Shown: positions 1 to 8,881 of the stretch, piece by piece
Layout: each line of letters begins with the position of its first letter
Numbering within the stretch: the first letter of the stretch is position 1
DNA from: Aphanizomenon flos-aquae FACHB-1287
GTDB taxonomy: Bacteria > Cyanobacteriota > Cyanobacteriia > Cyanobacteriales > Nostocaceae
Assembly (NCBI RefSeq): GCF_014698755.1
Contig: NZ_JACJTO010000035.1
Location: forward strand, 1 to 45,133
Reading direction: 5' to 3'
Length of the DNA: 45,133 nucleotides
Program-made: the position numbers and the translations under genes
Notes under the pieces: model-generated
Databases searched by the model: none
Told to the model about the DNA's origin: nothing
The model's input: the letters and a program-made list of their open reading frames with translations, nothing else

Positions 1-146
1 CTTGGGAAATGAGTTTATGATCATGGTTAATCAAAATATTTTAATCCTTCGCCCAAAATTTAACATATTTTTGGCTATTTTTATCAGGCTTTTCTTAACA
101 TTCAACACTTCTGGATTTAAATAAATTATCAGAAAATATTAAACAA

Positions 147-446
147 ATGTATTGTCTAGAAAACACTAATAATGTTTATAGTATTGACTTATTTATTGGT
201 GAAACTCAATATTGGAATCAGGGAATTGGGACAAAAGTCCTTTTATCTACCATAAATTATCTTTTCAATCGCCTAAAAGCTGCTAGAATTGTTATCGATC
301 CTAATGTGAAAAACTTCCGCGCTATTCGCTGTTATGAAAAATGCGGTTTTGTGAAGGTCAAGCTTTTATCAGGTCATGATTTCCATGAAGGTAAATATCA
401 GGATTGTTGGTTAATGGCAATAAATCGTAATAAATCGTTAAACTAA
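147..446 (+). pseudogene. Truncated GNAT acetyltransferase (C-terminal half)
   Basis: The 99 residues match the C-terminal half of a GNAT acetyltransferase of the AAC(6')-like type. The acetyl-CoA binding signature YWNQGIGTK is followed by the family's IDPxxxNxRAIRCYEKCGF block and a final DCWLM strand. Whole family members are roughly 150-190 residues, so the N-terminal acceptor-binding half is missing. The frame is open only back to about position 99, where a stop closes it, and no ribosome binding site precedes the ATG. I read it as a decayed remnant. An intact gene broken by a frameshift just upstream cannot be excluded, but I could not find the missing half in positions 1-146. Confidence 0.6.
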
Positions 447-483
447 AATAAATATCTGACGGAATTTAGTTGCTAAAAAAATT

Positions 484-1674
484 ATGACTCAACCAACTAC
501 AAAAATTTGTATACTCGGTGGTGGCTTCGGTGGACTCTATACAGCCCTGCGTTTAAGCCAATTGCCCTGGGAATCTACACCAAAACCTGAGATTATTTTA
601 GTAGATCAAAGCGATCGCTTTGTCTTTTCTCCCCTACTTTATGAACTCCTGACCAGAGAACTCCAAACCTGGGAAATAGCCCCACCTTACTCAGAATTAC
701 TCCAAGGAACAGGTATTCAATTTTACCAGTCTACTGTTTCCGCCATAGATATCAACAAACAAACAGTCCAATTAGCAGATAAATCAGAACTGAATTATGA
801 CCGTTTAGTATTAGCATTAGGTGGTGAAACACCCCTAGATTTAGTTCCAGGTGCTGCTAACCACGCATACCCATTCCGTACCATTACTGATGCCTACAAA
901 TTAGAAGAACGGCTGCGAATTTTAGAAGCAGCAAATCCAGAAAAAATTCGTATTGCCATAGTTGGCGCGGGTTATAGTGGGGTAGAATTAGCCTGTAAAT
1001 TAGCAGATAGAATCGGACAAAGAGGACGTTTACGCCTTATTGAAATCAGCGACCAAATCCTGCGAACTTCCCCAGAATTTAACCGCGAAGCCGCTAAAAA
1101 AGCCTTAGATAGCAAAGGCGTATTTATTGACTTAGAAACCAAAGTGGCCGCCATTGAGGAAAATAGTATCTCTTTAGAGTATAAAAGTCAAGTGGATACC
1201 ATTCCCGTAGATTTGGTAATTTGGACAGTGGGAACAAAGGTTTCTCCAGTTGTCACAGCTTTACCCCTCAAGCAAAACCAGCGGGGACAAATTACCACCA
1301 CAGCCCAATTACAAGCTATAGAACATCCCGAAATCTTTGCATTAGGAGATTTAGCAGACTGTCTCGACGCAGAAGGAAAACAAGTTCCCGCAACCGCCCA
1401 AGTTGCTTTCCAACAAGCTGATTATACCGCTTGGAATATCTGGGCTACTATCACCAATCGTCCTTTACTTCCCTTCCGCTATCAACCATTAGGGGAAATG
1501 ATGGCTTTAGGAATAGATAACGCCACCCTCACGGGTTTAGGTGTAAAATTAGATGGTTCTTTCGCCTACCTAGCCCGTCGTCTCGCTTATCTCTATCGTT
1601 TACCCACATTAAATCATCAGTTGAAAGTCGGTTTTAACTGGTTAGTTAGTCCTATAATACAAGCTCTTTCTTAA
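484..1674 (+). CDS. ndbB: Type II NAD(P)H dehydrogenase, NdbB/NDC1 type
   Basis: This is a 396-residue FAD-dependent pyridine nucleotide-disulfide oxidoreductase. The FAD-binding motif GGGFGG lies at residues 12-17, the NAD(P)H-binding motif GAGYSG at about 161-166, and a C-terminal FAD motif ALGD at about 286-289. The blocks VDQSDRFVFSPLLYELL, EIAPPYSELL, WNIWATITNRPLLPFRYQ and RLAYLYRLPT match what I recall of plant plastid NDC1 and Synechocystis NdbB (Slr1743). That group reduces quinones and, from published work, takes part in phylloquinone maturation as a demethylphylloquinone reductase. It is non-proton-pumping and membrane-associated through its C-terminus. Assignment to NdbB rather than NdbA/NdbC rests on those blocks and on the short length. 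Confidence 0.85.
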   Translation: MTQPTTKICILGGGFGGLYTALRLSQLPWESTPKPEIILVDQSDRFVFSPLLYELLTRELQTWEIAPPYSELLQGTGIQFYQSTVSAIDINKQTVQLADKSELNYDRLVLALGGETPLDLVPGAANHAYPFRTITDAYKLEERLRILEAANPEKIRIAIVGAGYSGVELACKLADRIGQRGRLRLIEISDQILRTSPEFNREAAKKALDSKGVFIDLETKVAAIEENSISLEYKSQVDTIPVDLVIWTVGTKVSPVVTALPLKQNQRGQITTTAQLQAIEHPEIFALGDLADCLDAEGKQVPATAQVAFQQADYTAWNIWATITNRPLLPFRYQPLGEMMALGIDNATLTGLGVKLDGSFAYLARRLAYLYRLPTLNHQLKVGFNWLVSPIIQALS

Positions 1675-1678
1675 TCAA

Positions 1679-1709
1679 GATCCCCGATTTCTGAGACAGG
1701 TCGGGGATG
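1679..1709. repeat. Palindromic ATCCCCGA repeat
   Basis: An 8-bp perfect inverted repeat (ATCCCCGA, 1680-1687, and TCGGGGAT, 1701-1708) lies just after the ndbB stop. It is a degenerate member of the GATCCCCGAC palindromes scattered between cyanobacterial genes. No T-run follows, so it may stabilise the mRNA end rather than act as a classical terminator. Confidence 0.55.
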
Positions 1710-1778
1710 TAAACTACAAAAATTCAGATATCATTGCTATATATTTGCTGACTACTGAGGATTAAAGTATTAATTATT

Positions 1779-2432
1779 ATGAAAAAACCTAAGGTGATTT
1801 TTGTAGATGCGGTGGGTACATTGTTTGGTGTTAAAAATAGTGTTGGGGAAATTTACCGACAAATCGCCCAGGATTTTGGTGTAGAAGTTTCCGCCCAAAT
1901 TTTAGATCAAAACTTTATTAAAAGCTTTAAAGCAGCACCACCACCGATCTTTCTAGATGCAGATATTAAAGATATTCCCCAGCGTGAATATGATTGGTGG
2001 CGGATAATTGCTTTAAATACCTTTGAAGGTGCGGGGGTTCTTCCAGAATTTTCTGATTTTACCGCTTTTTTTACCGAACTTTATATCCATTTTGGCACTC
2101 CTGAACCTTGGTATGTTTACCCTGATGTTAAGTTAGCTTTGATGAACTGGCGACGTTTAGGAGTTGAATTAGGAGTATTATCTAACTTTGATTCCCGTTT
2201 GTATTTAGTATTGCAAGGTTTAGGACTGAAAGAATATTTTACTTCTGTCACCATTTCTACTCAAGTTCGTGCTGCTAAACCAGATCCAGAAATCTTTAAA
2301 ATTGCCTTAAACAAACATAAATGTTCACCAGAAGAAGCATGGCACATTGGAGACAGTATAGAACACGACTATAAAGGAGCTAAAGCAGCAGGAATAAGAG
2401 GTATTTGGATTAACCGCAATATTAGTATTTAA
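1779..2432 (+). CDS. HAD-IA family hydrolase (REG-2/HDHD3-like)
   Basis: This 217-residue protein is a haloacid-dehalogenase superfamily hydrolase with a helical cap (subfamily IA). Motif I is FVDAVGTLF with nucleophile D10. Motif II is LSNFDSR (S135), motif III is AAKPDPEIF (K167), and motif IV is HIGDSIEHDYKGAKAAG (D192, D197). The layout resembles the DREG-2/HDHD3 group. The residue two after the nucleophile is normally Asp in phosphatases but is Val (V12) here, so simple phosphatase activity is uncertain. The substrate is unknown. It stands alone between ndbB and a nitrilase gene on the same strand. Confidence 0.8.
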   Translation: MKKPKVIFVDAVGTLFGVKNSVGEIYRQIAQDFGVEVSAQILDQNFIKSFKAAPPPIFLDADIKDIPQREYDWWRIIALNTFEGAGVLPEFSDFTAFFTELYIHFGTPEPWYVYPDVKLALMNWRRLGVELGVLSNFDSRLYLVLQGLGLKEYFTSVTISTQVRAAKPDPEIFKIALNKHKCSPEEAWHIGDSIEHDYKGAKAAGIRGIWINRNISI

Positions 2433-2543
2433 TACCATAATTATACTGTTGACATATATTTATAGTATAAAATTTATTTGCCAGAAATCTACATATAAGT
2501 ATATTCATGAGTAATGACTATTAACCTAAAAATTAGATTTTTA

Positions 2544-2575
2544 GGCGTTGCTGATTTGAAGTTCAAAGGGAATGA
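2544..2575 (+). repeat. Dispersed GGCGTTGCTGA-type element fragment
   Basis: The string GGCGTTGCTGA followed by a purine-rich tail ending in AATGAT recurs in modified form at 11937-11960. Short intergenic pieces of this kind look like ends of a mobile element or a MITE. No transposase lies beside it and I see no partner end, so it is listed only as a dispersed repeat fragment. Confidence 0.35.
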
Positions 2576-2632
2576 TATAAGGATATATTTAAATATCTAT
2601 GTTGTTTTCATCTACCGTTTGTTCTTGAATCT

Positions 2633-3445
2633 ATGAAGTCTTATTTAGCCGCCGCTATTCAAATGACCAGTGTGCCTGATTTACAAAAAAATTTAGCACA
2701 AGCAGAAGAATTAATTGACTTGGCCGTGCGTCAGGGTGCAGAATTGGTAGGTTTACCAGAAAATTTCTCCTTTATGGGGGAAGAAAAAGATAAACTAGCT
2801 CAAGGAAATGCGATCGCCCAAGTAACAGAAACATTCCTCCACACAATGGCACAACGCTTTCAAGTTACCATTCTCGGCGGCGGCTTCCCTATTCCTGTAG
2901 ATAGTCACAGTAAAGTTTATAATACAGCATTGCTTATAGGCACTAACGGACAAGAACTAGCCCGTTATCAAAAAGTACATTTATTTGATGTCAATGTCCC
3001 TGATGGTAATACCTATCAAGAATCAAGTACCGTCATGGCTGGACAGGAATTACCTGCTGTTTATACTTCCCCCGAATTGGGGAAAATAGGCCTTTCTATT
3101 TGCTATGATGTCCGCTTTCCTGAACTTTACCGACACTTATCCAGCCAGGGCGCGGATGTCTTATTTATACCCGCTGCCTTTACCGCTTTTACTGGTAAAG
3201 ACCATTGGCAAGTATTACTACAAGCGCGGGCGATCGAAAATACCTGTTATGTGATTGCTCCCGCCCAAACTGGTACTAATTATCACCGTCGCCAGACCCA
3301 TGGCCACGCCATGATTATTGACCCTTGGGGTGTAATTTTAGCAGATGCTGGCGAAAAACCAGGGGTAGCGATCGCTGAAATCAAACCGACCAGACTAGAA
3401 CAAGTGCGTCGACAAATGCCCTCCCTAAAGCATCGCGTATTTTAG
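2633..3445 (+). CDS. Carbon-nitrogen hydrolase (nitrilase superfamily, Nit1/Nit2-like)
   Basis: A 270-residue nitrilase-superfamily hydrolase with the full catalytic set: Glu43 in LPENF, Lys114 in RYQKVHLFDV and Cys157 in SICYDVRFPELYR. The KVHLFDV and CYDVRFPELYR blocks are typical of the Nit/omega-amidase branch, which includes deaminated glutathione amidase (Nit1) and omega-amidase (Nit2). A metabolite-repair role is therefore likely, though the exact amide substrate cannot be read from sequence. The length equals the family norm and there is no signal peptide, so it is cytosolic. The ATG is the first start in frame and the protein begins directly at the first beta strand. Confidence 0.85.
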   Translation: MKSYLAAAIQMTSVPDLQKNLAQAEELIDLAVRQGAELVGLPENFSFMGEEKDKLAQGNAIAQVTETFLHTMAQRFQVTILGGGFPIPVDSHSKVYNTALLIGTNGQELARYQKVHLFDVNVPDGNTYQESSTVMAGQELPAVYTSPELGKIGLSICYDVRFPELYRHLSSQGADVLFIPAAFTAFTGKDHWQVLLQARAIENTCYVIAPAQTGTNYHRRQTHGHAMIIDPWGVILADAGEKPGVAIAEIKPTRLEQVRRQMPSLKHRVF

Positions 3446-3451
3446 TCCCTC

Positions 3452-3483
3452 AGATCCCCGACTTTTCCAGAAATTGGGGGTCT
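3452..3483. repeat. Palindromic AGATCCCC / GGGGGTCT repeat
   Basis: An imperfect inverted repeat, AGATCCCCGA (from 3452) and TTGGGGGTCT (to 3483), begins 6 bp after the nitrilase stop. It is the same palindrome family as the one after ndbB and probably shapes the 3' end of the nitrilase transcript. Confidence 0.5.
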
Positions 3484-3538
3484 ATGTTCTCAGTGTTTGG
3501 GTTATATTTGGTCAGAAAAAATATTTTTTCCAAAACCC

Positions 3539-3568
3539 TTGACATTATCCCCACAAAACTGCTATATT
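3539..3568 (+). promoter_or_regulatory. Sigma70-type promoter of tRNA-Gln
   Basis: A perfect -35 box TTGACA (3539-3544) is followed after 18 bp by TATATT (3563-3568), placing the start of transcription a few bases upstream of the tRNA 5' end at 3586. This is the clearest consensus promoter in the window. Confidence 0.7.
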
Positions 3569-3585
3569 TTATATAGTGAATTCAT

Positions 3586-3657
3586 TGGGGCGTAGCCAAG
3601 TGGTAAGGCAGTGGGTTTTGGTCCCGCCATCCCTAGGTTCGAATCCTAGCGCCCCAG
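3586..3657 (+). tRNA. trnQ-UUG: tRNA-Gln (anticodon UUG)
   Basis: A complete 72-nt cloverleaf can be folded. The acceptor stem TGGGGCG (3586-3592) pairs with CGCCCCA (3650-3656), with discriminator G3657. There is a short 3-bp D stem (GCC/GGC). The anticodon stem GTGGG/CCCGC carries a loop with TTG at 3618-3620, and the T arm contains GGTTCGAATCC. CCA is not encoded. It is a single gene with its own promoter and terminator. Confidence 0.95.
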
Positions 3658-3665
3658 TTATAGAG

Positions 3666-3694
3666 AAAGCAAGTCTTAATGACTTGCTTTTTTT
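3666..3694 (+). terminator. Rho-independent terminator after tRNA-Gln
   Basis: A perfect 10-bp stem, AAAGCAAGTC (3666-3675) with GACTTGCTTT (3681-3690), has a 5-nt loop and a run of seven T at 3688-3694. It lies 9 bases after the tRNA 3' end. Confidence 0.9.
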
Positions 3695-3920
3695 GTTCTT
3701 ACACTTGTAGGAAGGTGAAAAAGCTCTTATTCTAATAATAATAAATTAATTACCCAAATAAAGAAATATTGATAAATTATTATCTGCAACATCCACAATA
3801 TTTGCAGAAAATTTATCTTACTCACACTGATTAGACATATATCTGCTTGAAGGTATTAACCAAGAACTACTTCAGAATATTTTCTGTTAAGTATATCTGT
3901 AATCCGAGGAAGAATCAGTA

Positions 3921-6224
3921 TTGATTATTAACCAGAAAACATTGAGTATTAAATATTTCTCAAAGTTTTCTAATCATCATTTTCTTCCAGATATATTGTT
4001 GCAATTTGAGAGGAATATGATTGTGACTACAAATGTGATAAAGTTGAAAAAAATGCTTACTAGCTCTAGATATAACATAATTGATATCAAAAAAATAGTT
4101 CCAATTGCGATTTACCATCGTTGGTTTATATTAGGAGTTTCCTGTACAGTCATGTCAGTAACAAGCCTGTTAGCTATTACTACTAAACCAACTTATCAAA
4201 GCTATATGCAAATATTGGTAAGTTATAATTCCAGTGAATCTTCATCAATTAATGGAATAGAAAAGAGTGCAAAGGACTTAAGTAAATTACAGCCATCAAC
4301 CATTGATTACAGTAGTCAACTTAAATTAATGTCCAGTGATAAATTATTGCAAAAAGCTGTAAATTTACTTCATGCTAATTATCCACAAATGATGGTAAAA
4401 GATATTTATAATCATAGTCAAATGGTTAACAATTCATCTTTTGCAATAACTCAGTTACCAGTAGAATCAGGAGTTAGTAAAAATTTAAGTCAAATATTTT
4501 TGTTCTCTTTTACTGATAAAGATCCTTTAAAAACTAAAAGAGTATTACAAGCCTTAGAAAAAGTATATAAAGATTATAATGCAGATCAAAAAAATCAGAG
4601 AATTAGTCAAGGTTTAGCCTTTGTTAATAGACATCTATCCCAGGTACAAGAGGATATATTAAAAGCTGAGAAAAACCTAGAAAATTTTCGTAAACAAAAT
4701 AATTTTATTGATCCAGTTTTAGAAAGTAAACTTTCAATACAGTCTTTAGCGAATATTCAAAAACAGCGACAAATAACTCGCGCTCAATTGCAAGATGTGG
4801 AAGCTCAATATAACAGCCTAGAAAGAGAAATAGCATTTTCTAATCAAAAGCAAACAAATATTAATGATTCTCTAAAATCTCGCCAATATCAAGGCTTAAT
4901 TACTGAACTTGAGCAAGTAGAAAAGGAGTTAAAGCAAGCTCGAACAATTTACACAGAAAAATATCCAATTATCGAACAACTGAAACAGAAAGAACAGATT
5001 ATCAAGACACTGTTACAAGAGCAGAGACAAAATAAAGCTATTATTGATAATAAATCACAATTATCAATAGAAACAAACCCGAAATTGGAGAAAGATTTAA
5101 CCCAATTAAAAATCATGAGATCAGGACTAATTGCTCATGATAATGATTTGGAAAAATCCGAACAAAAAATTCGTTCCTTGCTGAATAAATATCCAAGTTT
5201 AATTACAGATTACAAGAGTTTAGTTGCTAATGTAGAAATTTATCGTAAAACACTGCAAGAATTACGACAAGTGCAAAATTCATTAGGTGTAAAAATTGCT
5301 CAAGAAGGTTTTAATTGGCAAATTTTAGAAGAACCTGCTCTAGGGATACATATAGGTAATTTGCGTTGGTTATTAATTATTGTAGGAATCATGATTGGTC
5401 CGGTATTGGGTTTAGCAGCAGCCTTAATTTGGGAAAAATTTAATCATACAATTTTTTATACCCAAGACTTACAAAATATCACCAATGTGCAGTTATTAGG
5501 ATCAGTACCAAGATTAGAAAAAACTCCAAATAGTTGGATAAATAGACTGCAATCTATGGTAAGAAATAAATCCAAAAAAATAGATATTTCTCATCAGGGA
5601 ATGATTAAAAACTTACCTAATCATGAAGCTTTAGATATTATTTACCAGAATATTCAGATATTAAATAGTTCTTTGTCTTTAAAATCATTAATGTTAACTT
5701 CTGCATTACCAGGAGAGGGGAAAACAACTTTGGCCTTAGGGTTGGGAGCTAGTGCGGCTCGAATGCACCAACGAGTATTAATAATTGATGCTAACCTGCG
5801 TTCTCCTAATTTACATAAAACTCTAGGACTGACTAATGATTGGGGGTTATCCTTATTACTTGTTGATGATATTAATACATCATTTCATACTTACATTCAG
5901 CCTATTCATCCAGCTATTGATATTTTGACCGCTGGACCAATACCAGAGGATGCAGTAAATTTGCTTGGTTCTGAGCGAATGCAAGAATTAATGGAGTTAT
6001 TTGTCCAAAATTATGATTTAGTGTTAATAGATGCACCCTCAGTTTTAGATACAGTTGATGGTAGAATTGTGGCTTCTTTATGTAATGGAATTGTCATAGT
6101 AGGACGTATTGGTAAAGTTACTCCCCATAAATTGATGGAAGCTACAGAAATTTTAAAGAAGTTAAATTTAATTGGTATTGTTGGCAATGAAGTTTATCAT
6201 TCTCCCCAAATATTGACACCATGA
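3921..6224 (+). CDS. Wzz/BY-kinase: polysaccharide co-polymerase tyrosine autokinase
   Basis: An N-terminal Wzz-type chain-length domain is fused to a C-terminal bacterial tyrosine kinase (CpsD/CapB/Wzc type). A membrane segment near residues 55-78 is followed by a long periplasmic coiled coil (about 220-450), a second membrane segment (about 483-508) and the P-loop ATPase. Its Walker A is SALPGEGKTT (G598-T602), Walker A' is LIIDANLRSP and Walker B is LVLIDAPS. Such proteins regulate export and length of capsule or exopolysaccharide. The usual C-terminal tyrosine cluster is missing: the last 30 residues contain one Tyr. The TTG start at 3921 has GAGGAAG upstream. The ATG at 4017 (residue 33), preceded by GAGAGGA, is an equally good start and removes only unconserved sequence. 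No glycosyltransferases are adjacent. Confidence 0.88.
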   Translation: MIINQKTLSIKYFSKFSNHHFLPDILLQFERNMIVTTNVIKLKKMLTSSRYNIIDIKKIVPIAIYHRWFILGVSCTVMSVTSLLAITTKPTYQSYMQILVSYNSSESSSINGIEKSAKDLSKLQPSTIDYSSQLKLMSSDKLLQKAVNLLHANYPQMMVKDIYNHSQMVNNSSFAITQLPVESGVSKNLSQIFLFSFTDKDPLKTKRVLQALEKVYKDYNADQKNQRISQGLAFVNRHLSQVQEDILKAEKNLENFRKQNNFIDPVLESKLSIQSLANIQKQRQITRAQLQDVEAQYNSLEREIAFSNQKQTNINDSLKSRQYQGLITELEQVEKELKQARTIYTEKYPIIEQLKQKEQIIKTLLQEQRQNKAIIDNKSQLSIETNPKLEKDLTQLKIMRSGLIAHDNDLEKSEQKIRSLLNKYPSLITDYKSLVANVEIYRKTLQELRQVQNSLGVKIAQEGFNWQILEEPALGIHIGNLRWLLIIVGIMIGPVLGLAAALIWEKFNHTIFYTQDLQNITNVQLLGSVPRLEKTPNSWINRLQSMVRNKSKKIDISHQGMIKNLPNHEALDIIYQNIQILNSSLSLKSLMLTSALPGEGKTTLALGLGASAARMHQRVLIIDANLRSPNLHKTLGLTNDWGLSLLLVDDINTSFHTYIQPIHPAIDILTAGPIPEDAVNLLGSERMQELMELFVQNYDLVLIDAPSVLDTVDGRIVASLCNGIVIVGRIGKVTPHKLMEATEILKKLNLIGIVGNEVYHSPQILTP

Positions 6225-6347
6225 ATAGGAGTTAAGAATTTAAAAAGAAGAAACACAAACAGAAAATTATCCAGTTCCCAGTCTCTAACCTCCATTTTTG
6301 ACAATTGCTGAACTAGAATAGTAGACGCTTGTGATCAAACAATTAGC

Positions 6348-7493
6348 ATGAAATTCTCACTGTTATTAGGCAATTTGTTTTTTGAGATGAAAGGTAGACA
6401 TTGGTGGATAAGTATCCTAATCTGGTTTGTATTACTTGCTCCTGCACAAGCATCTGTAATTCTGCGTGTGGCAATTGAAAGAGAAGTCAAACAGGTAAAA
6501 GTCGGTGCTTCCACAACTGCTATTGTTAAAGATAGTAGTGGTAAAACATTAGGAGAACTACCGGGAATGAGACCCTTTGCTGCTCAAGCAATTCCTGGGG
6601 GAGTAGCTTTAGATAGATGGCAATCGGGGTTATTTTGGATTGAACCTACCAATAAGGGATATGTTTATATTGGCGATCGCTGGTTTCGCGGTAGAATCCT
6701 AGTAGTACCCACAGCCAACGGTTTGACGGCTGTTAACTGGGTTGATTTAGAAGAATATCTCTACAGCGTCATTGGTGGAGAAATGAACACTAGCTGGCCA
6801 CCAGAAGCCCTGAAAGCTCAAGCCATTGCTGCCCGTACCTATGCCCTTTATGAACGGGAAAGACAACGGAGAAATCCCGTTTACGATTTAGGAGATAGTC
6901 CAGATCGTTGGCAAATTTACAAAGGTATAAGTAGTGAAGCACCCAAAACCTATGCCGCAGTAGACACCACAGCGGGCAAAGTCTTAACCTACAAAAACCA
7001 GATCATTCTTTCCGTCTTTCATGCTTGTTCCGGTGGACACACTGAAAACGTCGAAGATGTCTGGAATAGCAAAGAACCTTACCTGCGGGCTGTTCCCGAC
7101 TTTGACCAAAATATTAAAGAATGTAACTGGATAAAAACCTTCACCCCTGGAGAAATTAGCGCCAGAATTTCCGGCGTTGGTAATGTCAAAGATATGATTA
7201 TTGAAACTCTTTCACAGTTCAAAAGTGTAAAAAGTCTCAAAATTGTGGGTGATAAAGGGACTAAAATTCTCAAAGGTGAAGAAGTCAGAACTACATTGAG
7301 AATTAAAAGTACCCGATTTACTGTTAATAAAGATACCAATGGCAATTTCATCCTCCAAGGATTAGGCTTTGGTCATGGTTTAGGAATGAGCCAATGGGGA
7401 GCTTATGAATTATCAAAACGCGGTGCAAACCACTTACAAATTTTAGGATATTACTATCAAGGTGTAGCCCTAACACCTATTCAAGCAAAATAG
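6348..7493 (+). CDS. SpoIID/LytB domain protein
   Basis: A 381-residue envelope protein with an N-terminal hydrophobic segment (about residues 19-35) followed by the SpoIID/LytB domain. The block LEEYLYSVIGGEMNTSW includes E145, which aligns with the catalytic Glu of sporulation SpoIID lytic transglycosylases. It is followed by LKAQAIAARTYAL, SVFHACSGGHTENVEDVW and the closing GFGHGLGMSQWGAYEL block. Members act on peptidoglycan glycan strands or enhance amidases. Cyanobacteria do not sporulate, so wall remodelling is the likely role. Residue 14 is a second Met that could be the true start. The stop codon abuts a heptamer tandem array. Confidence 0.85.
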   Translation: MKFSLLLGNLFFEMKGRHWWISILIWFVLLAPAQASVILRVAIEREVKQVKVGASTTAIVKDSSGKTLGELPGMRPFAAQAIPGGVALDRWQSGLFWIEPTNKGYVYIGDRWFRGRILVVPTANGLTAVNWVDLEEYLYSVIGGEMNTSWPPEALKAQAIAARTYALYERERQRRNPVYDLGDSPDRWQIYKGISSEAPKTYAAVDTTAGKVLTYKNQIILSVFHACSGGHTENVEDVWNSKEPYLRAVPDFDQNIKECNWIKTFTPGEISARISGVGNVKDMIIETLSQFKSVKSLKIVGDKGTKILKGEEVRTTLRIKSTRFTVNKDTNGNFILQGLGFGHGLGMSQWGAYELSKRGANHLQILGYYYQGVALTPIQAK

Positions 7494-7494
7494 C

Positions 7495-7627
7495 AGTTGT
7501 TAGTTGTTAGTTGTTAGTTGTTAGTTGTTAGTTGTCAGTTGTTAGTTGTCAGTTGTTAGTTGTCAGTTGTTAGTTGTCAGTTGTTAGTTGTCAGTTGTTA
7601 GTTGTCAGTTGTTAGTTGTTAGTTGTC
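7495..7627. repeat. Heptamer STRR array (AGTTGTT/AGTTGTC) x19
   Basis: Nineteen head-to-tail 7-bp units alternate mostly between AGTTGTT and AGTTGTC. The array fills the space between two convergent genes and supplies the stop codon (TAA on the minus strand, 7619-7621) and last codons of the downstream minus-strand gene. Short tandemly repeated repetitive (STRR) sequences like this are characteristic of heterocystous cyanobacteria. Confidence 0.9.
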
Positions 7628-8881
7628 ACCTATTTGCTTATTCTTAAATTCCTGTTCTAGTAAATCTGTTTCTGTAGAATAAACAGAATCTTCTTTACCA
7701 ATAACTTTTTCAGTGGCAAATTCCCTAGCAAAAGCAATCTTTTTCTGTAAAGAAACATCAGCACCTGCTAATAATCTAGCTCGTTCTTGACGTTGAGAAT
7801 TGCGGTTAGAGATCTGATCATTGCGTCGCTTAATCCAAAAATATCGAATTAAAGGAATAGCAAGAAAACCTGTACCATAAGCTAATAAAACTCCATAAAT
7901 ACCTTGCACAAAAGCAACTAATCCGCCAATTTGAGCCGCAACCGTGCCATTTTTTAATAAATTGCCCAAAATCAAAGCCCCAACAAAATTTACTCCTCCT
8001 AAACAAGCACTAAGGAGAATTTGTCCAGAACTAGCTGCGCTAAACTTCCAGGAAAATTCATGCAAATATTCAGATATTGAACGCCGCTGTTTTTTACTAG
8101 CTTTTACCTGTAAATCAGGGAAATAATATACCATTTGACCATCAGAACTTACCTGGGGCATTCCATTAAATCTTACCAGCACAGGCAACATATAATCCTC
8201 ATATTCTTGTTGATATTTTTCGCCAATATCATCTAAATAAGGAGTAATTTGTTCTGCTACTACCGCACCTTGATTATTATTAATTACAGCGCCAATATCT
8301 TCCCAGCGGCGTTCTTCCAAATTAGCGTTAGGATCACCATCACCAAACAGAAATGAAAACACCGCTTCAAAAAAATTCATCTCACTATTTTCGCCCCGTT
8401 CCCTCCGTTGTTCTTGGTAATTATCACCATAATTTGGGCTAAAATACCAGAATAAATCAGGCAAAAAGAAGAAATTATTACTTCTAGAACTACTACCACC
8501 GCGATTATCATCATCTCGATTTGAACTAGCAGTCATAATAATGAAAATAGTCACAGTAATCAAAATGATAGAAGCAACTAAAAGAATGCCAAAAGAAATC
8601 CGAATTAGGTAAAATAAAACAGACCAAACTTTTTTCCACCATTCTTGCAAGCGTATTTGCAAGTATTTATTGCGTAAAATATCTCGAAAATTGCGGGGAA
8701 ATTGGTAAACAACATCACCTGATTCTGCAACCTGTAAATGTCCCCCAGCGTCAGCAGCTAGAGCTAATAGACTTTGATTGACTTCAGCTATATTTAATCC
8801 TATCTGGGTGGCCACATCACCAACTGTAACTCGGTAGCCCAGTTGTTCCACAGAACGCATAATGGCGGGATTGGGAGTCAT
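7619..8881 (-). CDS. Conserved cyanobacterial membrane protein with winged-helix-like N-terminus
   Basis: A 420-residue protein of unknown function. Residues 1-65 (YRVTVGDVATQIGLNIAEVN) look like a small helical or winged-helix domain. Membrane segments lie at about 85-115, 285-310 and 318-345. Between them is a low-complexity Asn/Ser/Arg/Asp stretch (about 118-135) and a Phe/Tyr-rich segment (NFFFLPDLFWYFSP). I recognise the general pattern as a conserved cyanobacterial protein but know no function. The C-terminal codons lie inside the heptamer array, so the tail sequence may vary between strains. It is transcribed divergently from the gene at 9070. Confidence 0.7.
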   Translation of the reverse strand: MTPNPAIMRSVEQLGYRVTVGDVATQIGLNIAEVNQSLLALAADAGGHLQVAESGDVVYQFPRNFRDILRNKYLQIRLQEWWKKVWSVLFYLIRISFGILLVASIILITVTIFIIMTASSNRDDDNRGGSSSRSNNFFFLPDLFWYFSPNYGDNYQEQRRERGENSEMNFFEAVFSFLFGDGDPNANLEERRWEDIGAVINNNQGAVVAEQITPYLDDIGEKYQQEYEDYMLPVLVRFNGMPQVSSDGQMVYYFPDLQVKASKKQRRSISEYLHEFSWKFSAASSGQILLSACLGGVNFVGALILGNLLKNGTVAAQIGGLVAFVQGIYGVLLAYGTGFLAIPLIRYFWIKRRNDQISNRNSQRQERARLLAGADVSLQKKIAFAREFATEKVIGKEDSVYSTETDLLEQEFKNKQIGDN

